DNA of 10,234 nucleotides. Source: an uncultured Lachnospiraceae bacterium (GTDB lineage Bacteria; Bacillota; Clostridia; Lachnospirales; Lachnospiraceae). The translations under genes and the position numbers were made by a program. The stretch is taken from contig CAKQYU010000019.1 of assembly GCA_934293575.1 (NCBI GenBank), forward strand, positions 1-10,234, given 5' to 3'. The notes below the pieces were generated by a model. That model searched no databases, had not been told where the DNA came from, and worked only from the letters and a program-made list of their open reading frames with translations. This document shows, piece after piece, positions 4,044-10,234 of this stretch. Positions within the stretch are counted from its first letter, which is position 1, and every line of letters begins with the position of its first letter.

Positions 4044-6632
4044 ATGAAAAACCCATTAAATAAACGTATTCCCAAAGAGCTGAAACAGGATTTTGGAAAA
4101 TATTTTGTTATTTTTGCATTTATGGTAATGCTGATTGGTCTTGTTTCCGGATTTTTGGTGTCTGCAAACAGTATAATAGTTTCTTATGATGAAGGAATTG
4201 AAAAATACAAAATGGAAAATGGTCATTTTACCTTTGATAAGAAGCCGGATGAGGATTTGCTTAAGAAAATTGAGGATAAAGCAGATATTAATTTATATGA
4301 CTTATCTTACATAAATTTATCCGATGATAATGATAAAAAATACCGTGTTTATCGTATGAGAGATCAGGTAAATCTGATGTGTGTAATGGATGGTGAATTA
4401 CCGGCCGAGAAAGATGAGATTGCAATTGATCGTTTGTTTGCAAAAAACAATGATTTAAAAATCGGTGACACGGTACATGTTGGAAAAAAGGATCTGGTAA
4501 TTACAGGATTGGTTGCCCTTCCGGATTACAGTTGTCTGTTTGAAAAAAATACAGATATGATGTTTAATGCAACCAATTTTACGATTGCGGTTATGACAGA
4601 TGAGGGATTTGATGAATTTGGAACCAATCATCTGGAATATAATTATGCATGGACCTATAAAGAAGATATTGACAGAAATGATGATAAATTAAATAAAAAG
4701 ATGTCGGATGATTTACTGGACGACTTAAAGGATGTAATCAAGAAATATGACGAGGATATTGTTGACGAGACAGTAGATGCAGCAAAGCTTGTTATGTTAT
4801 CGGATATTTTGGATGAAATGCAGCAAAGCTTAAAACCAATGGGAATGGATTTATCCATGTTTGATTCGGAAGACGGACGAAAGCAGTTATTAAGTCAGAT
4901 TAATGAGGAATTAGATAAAGAGGGTATCGATTTGTCGGAGGAATTTGGTCTGGATAAGGAAATTACTTTGACGACGGATGATATCAAGACTGCGATGGAT
5001 GCCTCTTCTTTAGATGTTGATGATGCACAGTATGAGGTAGACCATGTAGAGGATAAGATTATTACAATTGAGGATTATCTGCCACAATATCAAAATCAGG
5101 CGATTAACTTTACCCGAGAAGATGTTGGAGGAGACCAGGCAAGCTTTCTTGTATTTGGATATCTCGTAACATTAATCCTTGCGTTTGTTTTCGGTGTTAC
5201 GATTTCGAATACCATCGCATCGGAAGCCGGTGTAATCGGTACACTTCGTGCATCCGGATATACAAAGCGGGAATTAATCGTACATTACATGACTTTGCCG
5301 GTGCTGGTAACCTTTGTTGCTGCGGTAATCGGTAACATTATAGGTTATACCGTTTTGAAAGACAGTATGGCTGATTTATATTATAATTCATACAGTCTTG
5401 CCACTTATAAAACATTATGGAATGGAAATGCATTTGTTAAAACAACGGTTGTTCCGGTCATTCTGATGTTTGTTGTAAATCTGGCAGTTTTATGGAAGAA
5501 ATTAAAATTATCTCCGATTCGTTTCTTGCGGCATGATTTAAGTAAGAGAGGTAAGAAAAAGGCATTTCGTTTGAATACGAAGATACCGTTTATGCATCGT
5601 TTCCGTATGCGGGTGTTGTTTCAGAATATTTCAAATTATATCACGCTTTTCTTTGGTATATTCTTAGGAGCGGTCATTACAATATTTGGATTTATGTATA
5701 CACCAATGTTAGAAGATTACAAGGAAATGTCCTTAGACCAGCGTATCTGTGATTATCAGTATATTATGATTAATACGGACAATGAAACGGATAATAAGCA
5801 GGCTGAAAAATATAGTATGACTTCACTGAAAACATCCATGAAGGGATATAAAGAGGATGATGTATCGATTTATGGTCTGGTGGATGACAGTAAATACATT
5901 AAGGAAAAACTGCCGGAAGACGGAGCAATGGTTTCAACAAGCTTCCGGAAGAAGTTTGATTTGCAGATTGGTGATACAATTGAATTGAAGGATACCTATA
6001 CAGATAAGGTGTATAAATTCAAAATAAAAAAATTCTATGAATATGATGCCGGTTTTGTAATCTTTACAAAACAAAAGGATTATAACAAGACATTTGATAA
6101 GAAATCCGGCTATTTCACAGGATATTTCAGTAATGAGGAATTGACGGACTTGAATAATGATGATATTGCAACGGTAATCCGGCTGGCAGATATCACAAAG
6201 ACATCGGATCAGTTGATTAATTCCATGGGTTCTTTTATGGATTTGATGATGTATTTTGGTGTGATTATGTTTCTTCTTTTGATGTATCTGTTAAGCAAAC
6301 AGATTATAGAGAAGAATGCACAATCAATTTCCATGACAAAGATTTTAGGTTTCTATGACGGAGAAATCGGAAGTATTTATATTGTTTCGACAACAATAGT
6401 TGTTGTGTTAAGTTTAATAATTGCCTGTCCGTTGACGGATTTGTTTTTGCGCGTAATTTTTGAGAATTATCTGTATAAGATGATGTCGGGATATATACCG
6501 TATGTAATTTCAAATTCATGCTATATAAAGACGGTTGTATTGGGAATTGTTTGTTATGCTGTGGTAGCTATTTTGCAGATGCGAAAGATTCACAAGATTT
6601 CAAAGGCGGATGCTTTAAAAAATGTAGAATAA
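4044..6632 (+). CDS. ABC transporter permease, FtsX/MacB-like, two FtsX modules
   Basis: 862 residues in a duplicated layout. Half one has TM1 (~19-42), a large extracytoplasmic domain (~43-364) and TM2-4 (~366-388, 412-436, 465-485). Half two has TM5 (~529-552), a smaller outer domain (~553-730) and TM6-8 (~732-750, 775-797, 828-846). The cytoplasmic coupling segments are both visible: GTLRASGYTKRE (399-410) and TKILGFYDGEI (765-775), the FtsX-type signature that contacts the ATPase. Membrane counts are by eye. The first outer domain is unusually acidic and helical (residues ~205-350, many DD, DE, ED pairs), with a conserved-looking 'LKIGDTVHV' beta segment; the second has the equivalent 'LQIGDTIEL'. 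These exporters move antimicrobial peptides, lipids or signals, or drive envelope enzymes; which applies here is unknown. Gap to the ATPase gene is 10 nt. Confidence 0.93.
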   Translation: MKNPLNKRIPKELKQDFGKYFVIFAFMVMLIGLVSGFLVSANSIIVSYDEGIEKYKMENGHFTFDKKPDEDLLKKIEDKADINLYDLSYINLSDDNDKKYRVYRMRDQVNLMCVMDGELPAEKDEIAIDRLFAKNNDLKIGDTVHVGKKDLVITGLVALPDYSCLFEKNTDMMFNATNFTIAVMTDEGFDEFGTNHLEYNYAWTYKEDIDRNDDKLNKKMSDDLLDDLKDVIKKYDEDIVDETVDAAKLVMLSDILDEMQQSLKPMGMDLSMFDSEDGRKQLLSQINEELDKEGIDLSEEFGLDKEITLTTDDIKTAMDASSLDVDDAQYEVDHVEDKIITIEDYLPQYQNQAINFTREDVGGDQASFLVFGYLVTLILAFVFGVTISNTIASEAGVIGTLRASGYTKRELIVHYMTLPVLVTFVAAVIGNIIGYTVLKDSMADLYYNSYSLATYKTLWNGNAFVKTTVVPVILMFVVNLAVLWKKLKLSPIRFLRHDLSKRGKKKAFRLNTKIPFMHRFRMRVLFQNISNYITLFFGIFLGAVITIFGFMYTPMLEDYKEMSLDQRICDYQYIMINTDNETDNKQAEKYSMTSLKTSMKGYKEDDVSIYGLVDDSKYIKEKLPEDGAMVSTSFRKKFDLQIGDTIELKDTYTDKVYKFKIKKFYEYDAGFVIFTKQKDYNKTFDKKSGYFTGYFSNEELTDLNNDDIATVIRLADITKTSDQLINSMGSFMDLMMYFGVIMFLLLMYLLSKQIIEKNAQSISMTKILGFYDGEIGSIYIVSTTIVVVLSLIIACPLTDLFLRVIFENYLYKMMSGYIPYVISNSCYIKTVVLGIVCYAVVAILQMRKIHKISKADALKNVE

Positions 6633-6639
6633 AAAAATG

Positions 6640-6671
6640 GGACATCGTACCGGTTACGGTGTCCTTTTTTT
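6640..6671 (+). terminator. Intrinsic terminator of the ABC exporter operon
   Basis: A 10-bp stem (6640-6649 with 6655-6664, including T-G at 6645/6659) around loop CCGGT, followed by seven T residues (6665-6671). It starts 7 nt after the permease stop codon. Confidence 0.93.
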
Positions 6672-6682
6672 GCAAATTTTCC

Positions 6683-6710
6683 TTGTGAGTATGCCTACAT
6701 ATGGTATAAT
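6683..6710 (+). promoter_or_regulatory. Promoter of the nhaC-type / prepilin peptidase operon
   Basis: TTGTGA (-35, 6683-6688), 16-bp spacer, TATAAT (-10, 6705-6710) with a TGG extension (6702-6704). Transcription would begin near 6717. Confidence 0.75.
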
Positions 6711-6735
6711 GGTAATGTTATGCTATATACAAATG

Positions 6736-6741
6736 AAGGGG
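6736..6741 (+). promoter_or_regulatory. Ribosome binding site fixing the antiporter start
   Basis: AAGGGG ends eight bases before ATG 6750. The upstream in-frame ATG at 6720 lies almost at the predicted transcription start and has no ribosome site, so the shorter protein is preferred. Confidence 0.8.
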
Positions 6742-6749
6742 AAACATAT

Positions 6750-8195
6750 ATGACAGATAAAAAAGATGAAACAAAGAAAAAACCAAGGTTGCCGAAGGTG
6801 TGGGAAGCATTGGCAGTACTTGCATTTTTGGTGCTTGCACTTTCCGTGGGAATTATAAAATACAGTGTGGATCCGCATATACCATTGATTATGGGTGTTT
6901 TTGCAGCAGCGGCAATGGCAATCTATTTAGGATATACATGGGAACAGATAGAACATTTTATGATAAAGGGTATCAGCAAGGCAATGCAGTCGATTATCAT
7001 TTTAGTTATTATCGGTATTTTGATTGGAGTCTGGATTGATGCAGGTGTGGTACCGGCAATGATTTATTACGGATTAAAGATATTAAAACCTTCCATCTTT
7101 TTCGTTGCGGCAACCTTGATTTGTTCGATTACATCGATTGCAACCGGAACTTCGTGGGGAACGATGGGAACGATGGGTGTGGCGTTGATGGGAATTGGTT
7201 ATGGACTTGGAATGGATCCCGGTATGACTGCGGGTGCAATTATATCCGGAGCATACTTTGGCGACAAAATGTCACCTTTGTCCGATACAACGAATCTTGC
7301 ACCGGCAATGTCCGGAACCGATATTATCAGTCATATTCGTTTTATGATGTTACCGACATCAATTGTGTACGGTATCTGTATTGTATTTTATGCGATTTTG
7401 GGAATGACACAGTATCATGGGGGCAATGCAAATGTAGCACAGGTTGTTGGGTTGCAGCAGGCATTAAAAGATATGTTTCAGATTAATCCGATTTTGCTGC
7501 TTCCGCCGATAATCGTTATTGTATTGGTAGCAATGAAATTTCCTGCTATTCCGGGAATTACAATGGGTATTCTTTCTGGAGCAATTGTTGGCTTGATTTT
7601 CCAGCCGAATTGCACAATCGGTTCCATATTTGAATGTGGAATGAATGGATTTTCCTGTGAAACCGGAATTACGGAGATTGATACATTGTTAAACTCCGGA
7701 GGCTTGATGAACATGATGTTTTCGGTAGCAATGACGATTATAGCCATGATGTTTGGTGGAATTATGGACGAAACACATCAGCTGGAAGTGATTGTAAACA
7801 AATTAAAAACACTGGCAAAGTCCAATGTTGGTCTGGTAGCATTGACAGAGGTTACCTGCGTGATATCCAATATCATTATGCCGGAGCAGTATATTTCAAT
7901 TGTAGTTCCGGGAAGAATGTATGCGGCAGAATACAAAAAGAAAAATTTAAGCCCGACAACATTGTCAAATGCCTTGGAAAGTTCAGGAACCATTACTTCT
8001 GCTCTGGTTCCGTGGAATACCTGCGGAGTGTTTATATTCAGTACATTGGGAATCGGTGTAGCGGATTATGGTGTATGGGCGGTATTTAACTGGCTGATGC
8101 CGATAGGATGCATTATTATGGCATTTATGGGAATTACCATTGCAGATGTGGATGGAAATCGTATTAGGAAAAGAAAGGTTGCAGATGCGAAGTAG
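6750..8195 (+). CDS. NhaC-family Na+/H+ antiporter
   Basis: 481 residues with about eleven to twelve hydrophobic segments after a short basic, cytoplasmic N-terminus (MTDKKDETKKKPRLPKVW). Family hallmarks are clear: ATGTSWGTMGTMGVALMGIG (131-150), the highly conserved SGAYFGDKMSPLSDTTNLAP (166-185), and a C-terminal inverted counterpart with NALESSGTITSALVPWNTCG. D172, D179 and N182 lie in the probable ion path. NhaC proteins exchange Na+ for protons across the cytoplasmic membrane; the family also includes the malate/lactate exchanger MleN, so substrates other than simple ions are possible and I do not assign a gene symbol. It has a promoter of its own and is followed 15 nt later by a prepilin peptidase gene, most likely in one mRNA. 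Confidence 0.92.
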   Translation: MTDKKDETKKKPRLPKVWEALAVLAFLVLALSVGIIKYSVDPHIPLIMGVFAAAAMAIYLGYTWEQIEHFMIKGISKAMQSIIILVIIGILIGVWIDAGVVPAMIYYGLKILKPSIFFVAATLICSITSIATGTSWGTMGTMGVALMGIGYGLGMDPGMTAGAIISGAYFGDKMSPLSDTTNLAPAMSGTDIISHIRFMMLPTSIVYGICIVFYAILGMTQYHGGNANVAQVVGLQQALKDMFQINPILLLPPIIVIVLVAMKFPAIPGITMGILSGAIVGLIFQPNCTIGSIFECGMNGFSCETGITEIDTLLNSGGLMNMMFSVAMTIIAMMFGGIMDETHQLEVIVNKLKTLAKSNVGLVALTEVTCVISNIIMPEQYISIVVPGRMYAAEYKKKNLSPTTLSNALESSGTITSALVPWNTCGVFIFSTLGIGVADYGVWAVFNWLMPIGCIIMAFMGITIADVDGNRIRKRKVADAK

Positions 8196-8210
8196 CGAAG
8201 GGAGAAGGTT

Positions 8211-8972
8211 ATGTTTTTTTTAGGAAATATTATAAAGTTAATGGTTTCCGTTATTTTAGGAGGAATCATTTTTACCTATCTTAACCGTATGATTGTTATT
8301 TTACCGGAGGGGATTGAGGAAGAAGAATTATCCAAGGAAGAACGTAAGGCATTAAATCAGAAAAAACGGAAGCAGCTGCTTGCTTTTCATTCGCCGGATA
8401 TGCCGCACGGATTCCGGTATCGGAGTATTCAGGTGTTAGGTGCGGTTCTTGGAATGATAATCTGTTTGTTTTACGGATGGTCTTTGGAAGGACTTACTAT
8501 ATTTTTTGTATATGCAATTTTAACTGTGATTGCTATGATTGATGCGGATACGCAGTATATCCCACCGGAATTAAATGTAACGTTATTAATATTGGGTATC
8601 ATTTCTATCTGGACGATACCGGGACCGACATTGGTGGAACGATTGATTGGTGTAGTCTGTGTAAGTGTGCCGCTTTTGCTGATTACACTGGTAATTGCCG
8701 AAGCATTTGGTGGTGGTGATATTAAAATGATGGCGGCAGTCGGATTTTTGTTGGGATGGAAAGGCTGTGTTGCTGCATTTATGATCGGTCTGCTATTGGG
8801 TGGAGCGTATGGAGTATTCGTTTTGCTGGCGAAAAAAAAGGGGCGCAAGGAACATTTTGCATTCGGACCGTTCTTGGCAATCGGAATTGCAATTGCGTTA
8901 TTTGAAGGATTTGGAGCCAAATTTATAACCGTTTACATACAATATGTTGCGGCGGCATTTCAACCGTATTGA
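8211..8972 (+). CDS. Type IV prepilin peptidase (A24 family), CxxC-less
   Basis: 253 residues, strongly hydrophobic, six to seven membrane spans. The aspartyl protease signatures of the A24 family are present: MIDADTQYIPPELN (109-122; D111/D113) and AFGGGDIKMMAAVGFLLGW (165-183; GxGD, catalytic D170). The C-terminal FAFGPFLAIG (217-226) is also typical. These enzymes cleave the leader of type IV pilins or pseudopilins at the inner face of the membrane. The N-terminal module is reduced: 'YLNRMIVILPEG' recalls the usual 'FLNVxIxRLPxG', but the two CxxC zinc motifs and most of the methylase loop are absent, so N-methylation is doubtful. No pilin, ATPase or platform gene is nearby. An AAGGGAGAAGG ribosome site precedes the ATG. 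No terminator is seen before aroD. Confidence 0.88.
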   Translation: MFFLGNIIKLMVSVILGGIIFTYLNRMIVILPEGIEEEELSKEERKALNQKKRKQLLAFHSPDMPHGFRYRSIQVLGAVLGMIICLFYGWSLEGLTIFFVYAILTVIAMIDADTQYIPPELNVTLLILGIISIWTIPGPTLVERLIGVVCVSVPLLLITLVIAEAFGGGDIKMMAAVGFLLGWKGCVAAFMIGLLLGGAYGVFVLLAKKKGRKEHFAFGPFLAIGIAIALFEGFGAKFITVYIQYVAAAFQPY

Positions 8973-8997
8973 TGGTGGAAGAAGAATTGCAAAAACG

Positions 8998-9037
8998 TTA
9001 GTTTCTTAGTAAAATACAGATAAAATTCATATATAAT
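8998..9037 (+). promoter_or_regulatory. Possible aroD promoter
   Basis: Two candidates overlap in the 81-nt gap. TTAGTT (8998-9003), 17 bp, TAAAAT (9021-9026) gives a start near 9033 and a workable leader. TATAAT (9032-9037) is a better -10 but would start transcription at the ribosome site and has no -35. Read-through from the prepilin peptidase gene is also likely. Confidence 0.4.
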
Positions 9038-9053
9038 AAGAATTGGAGTTTAT

Positions 9054-9815
9054 ATGCAGATAGAAGAAATTTGTGTCAGGGGAACAGTGTTTGGCAAGGG
9101 AATGCCAAAGATTTGTGTTCCGTTGGTAGGAAAAACAGATACAGAGATTTTGAATCAGGCGTTGGAGGTTTCTTTGCAAAAACCGGATTGTATTGAATTT
9201 CGGGCAGACTGGTATGAGAATATCTTATGTCCGGAGGATGTGGAGCGTATTTTGGGACAGATACGGGAAACAATAGGAAATATTGTATTGTTGTTTACCT
9301 TTCGTTCCAAAGAGGAAGGCGGACAAAGAAGCATTTCGGTGGAACAATACAGCCGGCTATGTAAAAATGCCTGTGAAAGCGGATATATTGATCTGCTGGA
9401 TGTGGAGGCATTTAAGCAGAACGGTTTATTGGAGGAACTGGTAGAGACTGCACATAAAAATGGCGTATATATCGTTGGAAGTAATCATGATTTTGTGAGA
9501 ACTGCGGATGAGGATGAATTACTTGAAAAACTACAGCGAATCGATGAAATGGGTGCGGATATTCCAAAGATTGCGGTGATGCCGGTTACGGAAAGGGATG
9601 TATTAAATTTATTGTCTGCTACACTTAAGTATCATGAAAAGGGCGGAAACAAGCCTGTGATAACCATGTCCATGAAACCAATGGGAGGTGTCAGCCGCCT
9701 GGCAGGTGAATTGGTTGGAAGTGTAATGACATTTGCAACACTTGGACAGGAGTCGGCACCGGGTCAGATTCCGCTTACGCTGGTAAGGGATGTTTTAAAA
9801 TGTCTGGAGGCATAA
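9054..9815 (+). CDS. aroD: 3-Dehydroquinate dehydratase, type I
   Basis: 253 residues, normal for type I AroD. The enzyme converts 3-dehydroquinate to 3-dehydroshikimate in the cytoplasm, third step of the shikimate pathway to aromatic amino acids, by a Schiff base. Active-site residues are all visible: E48 and R50 (IEFRAD), R84 (FTFRSKEEGG), E118 in DVEAF, H145 (SNHDF), the Schiff-base lysine K172 (PKIAVMP), R215 (GVSRLAG), and S234 to Q238 (QESAPGQ), the lid over the substrate. The first ~18 residues are a normal N-terminal extension. GGAG lies five bases before the ATG. No other shikimate gene is in the window. There is no terminator before the next gene, 33 nt on, so the two are probably co-transcribed. 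Confidence 0.97.
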   Translation: MQIEEICVRGTVFGKGMPKICVPLVGKTDTEILNQALEVSLQKPDCIEFRADWYENILCPEDVERILGQIRETIGNIVLLFTFRSKEEGGQRSISVEQYSRLCKNACESGYIDLLDVEAFKQNGLLEELVETAHKNGVYIVGSNHDFVRTADEDELLEKLQRIDEMGADIPKIAVMPVTERDVLNLLSATLKYHEKGGNKPVITMSMKPMGGVSRLAGELVGSVMTFATLGQESAPGQIPLTLVRDVLKCLEA

Positions 9816-9828
9816 CAGGGGTAAAATT

Positions 9829-9849
9829 ATGAGGAGGTTCTTTCAATAA
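9829..9849 (+). CDS. Possible six-codon leader ORF (MRRFFQ)
   Basis: ATG 9829 is preceded at seven bases by AGGGG (9817-9821) and reads MRRFFQ before TAA at 9847-9849. The last A of this stop is the first base of the next ATG (TAATG), a classic coupling junction. The mini-ORF also contains the AGGAGG of the next gene as its two Arg codons. It may be chance, since a strong ribosome site naturally creates such codons. Confidence 0.25.
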   Translation: MRRFFQ

Positions 9850-10234
9850 TGGATAAGAATAGTACATTGGGAAAAAGTATTCCCTATAATCCAAATACTA
9901 AAATTTCGGATGATGAAATCAATTCATTATTAGAGTTGGCGGCATCTCAGGTTCATGATGACAAAAAAAAGAAAACAAAAAAGATTGAAGAAGAGAGAAA
10001 GAAAGCGGAAGCAAAGAAAAGAGAAGAAGAATTAAAGAAAGCAGAAGCGAAGAAAAGAGAAGAAGAATTAAAGAAAGCAGAAGCGAAGAAAAGAGAAGAA
10101 GAATTAAAGAAAGCGGAAGCGAAGAAAAGGGAAGAAGAATTAAAGAAAGCGGAAGCAAAGAAAAGAGAAGAAGAATTAAAGAAAGCAGAAGCGAAGAAAA
10201 GAGAAGAAGAATTAAAGAAAGCGGAAGCGAAGAA
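9849..10234 (+). CDS. Lys/Glu-rich 12-residue-repeat protein, 3' end outside the window
   Basis: The gene starts at ATG 9849 behind AGGAGG (9832-9837, an 11-base spacing, rather long) and is still open at the window edge; 128 codons are visible. The N-terminus is MDKNSTLGKSIPYNPNTK followed by an acidic helix (SDDEINSLLELAASQVHDD), with no signal peptide. After a Lys-rich KKKKTKKIEEER stretch, residue 51 begins six complete and one partial copy of KKAEAKKREEEL. The charge pattern, with K/R and E spaced three to four apart, fits a long single alpha-helix or an extended stalk, as in TolA-like or ER/K segments, more than a canonical heptad coiled coil. I do not recognise the protein; the missing C-terminal part may hold its functional domain. 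It is probably in one transcript with aroD. Confidence 0.8.
   Translation, partial: MDKNSTLGKSIPYNPNTKISDDEINSLLELAASQVHDDKKKKTKKIEEERKKAEAKKREEELKKAEAKKREEELKKAEAKKREEELKKAEAKKREEELKKAEAKKREEELKKAEAKKREEELKKAEAK
9999..10234 (+). repeat. 36-bp tandem repeat, in frame, six full copies and a partial
   Basis: Units begin at 9999, 10035, 10071, 10107, 10143, 10179 and 10215 (20 nt of the last are present). Each encodes KKAEAKKREEEL. Differences are limited to synonymous third positions in the two Ala codons and one Arg codon (AGG only in unit four). Each unit is 32 purines out of 36 on this strand. The array continues past the window. Confidence 0.95.

Noticed and set aside
7121..7747. Alternative frames of 89-121 codons inside the antiporter gene.
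   Set aside because: They are overlapped by a clear NhaC-family gene, show no family features and lack ribosome sites.
8471..8920. 149-codon minus-strand frame, rich in Pro, Ile and Asn.
   Set aside because: It is the mirror of the prepilin peptidase gene, whose A24 motifs are certain; no promoter or ribosome site on the minus strand.
9919..10158. Leucine/serine-rich reading frame on the minus strand.
   Set aside because: It is the complement of the Lys/Glu repeat; low-complexity sequence, no ribosome site.
9999..10234. 36-bp repeats resembling CRISPR repeats in length.
   Set aside because: Units are contiguous with no spacers, are in frame inside a gene, and encode the same 12 residues; no cas gene is present.

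Overview
The window looks like chromosome of a low-GC Gram-positive bacterium in the Clostridia, most probably a member of the Lachnospiraceae. This rests on AT-rich intergenic DNA, strong AGGAGG-type ribosome sites, extended -10 promoters (TGnTATAAT), short intrinsic terminators with long T runs, tRNA genes without an encoded CCA, and the gene families present. I cannot name a genus. I see no CRISPR array, transposase, integrase, recognised defence cassette or other clearly new multi-gene system. Most of the window is ordinary; the better leads are small.

Region 1 (1-1001) is the end of a ribosomal RNA operon: the last ~63 nt of 23S rRNA, then eight tRNA genes in the order Asp-Val-Thr-Met-Asp-Val-Leu-Arg, closed by a strong terminator. 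No 5S gene follows the 23S. The Asp-Val pair occurs twice with identical genes but unrelated spacers. A terminator-like hairpin lies after the first Asp gene and a promoter lies before the second, so the cluster may form two transcription units.

Region 2 (1002-2114) holds two unrecognised divergent genes and a short ORF remnant. It is AT-rich beside the tRNA-Arg end of the cluster and may be a worn-down accessory patch, though no integrase or att repeat is visible.

Region 3 (2137-3213) is a single-gene unit encoding a NYN-domain (PIN-like) putative ribonuclease with two C-terminal OST-HTH/LOTUS-like RNA-binding modules, with its own promoter and terminator.

Region 4 (3222-6671) is a MacB/LolD-type ABC exporter: an ATPase and an 862-residue FtsX-like permease, translationally linked. 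Two inverted repeats precede it, one over the predicted -10, which suggests control by a repressor encoded elsewhere.

Region 5 (6683-8972) pairs a NhaC-family Na+/H+ antiporter with a type IV prepilin peptidase, 15 nt apart. Region 6 (about 8998-10234) carries a type I 3-dehydroquinate dehydratase (aroD), a possible six-codon leader ORF, and the start of a gene made largely of exact 36-bp (12-residue) charged repeats that runs off the window.
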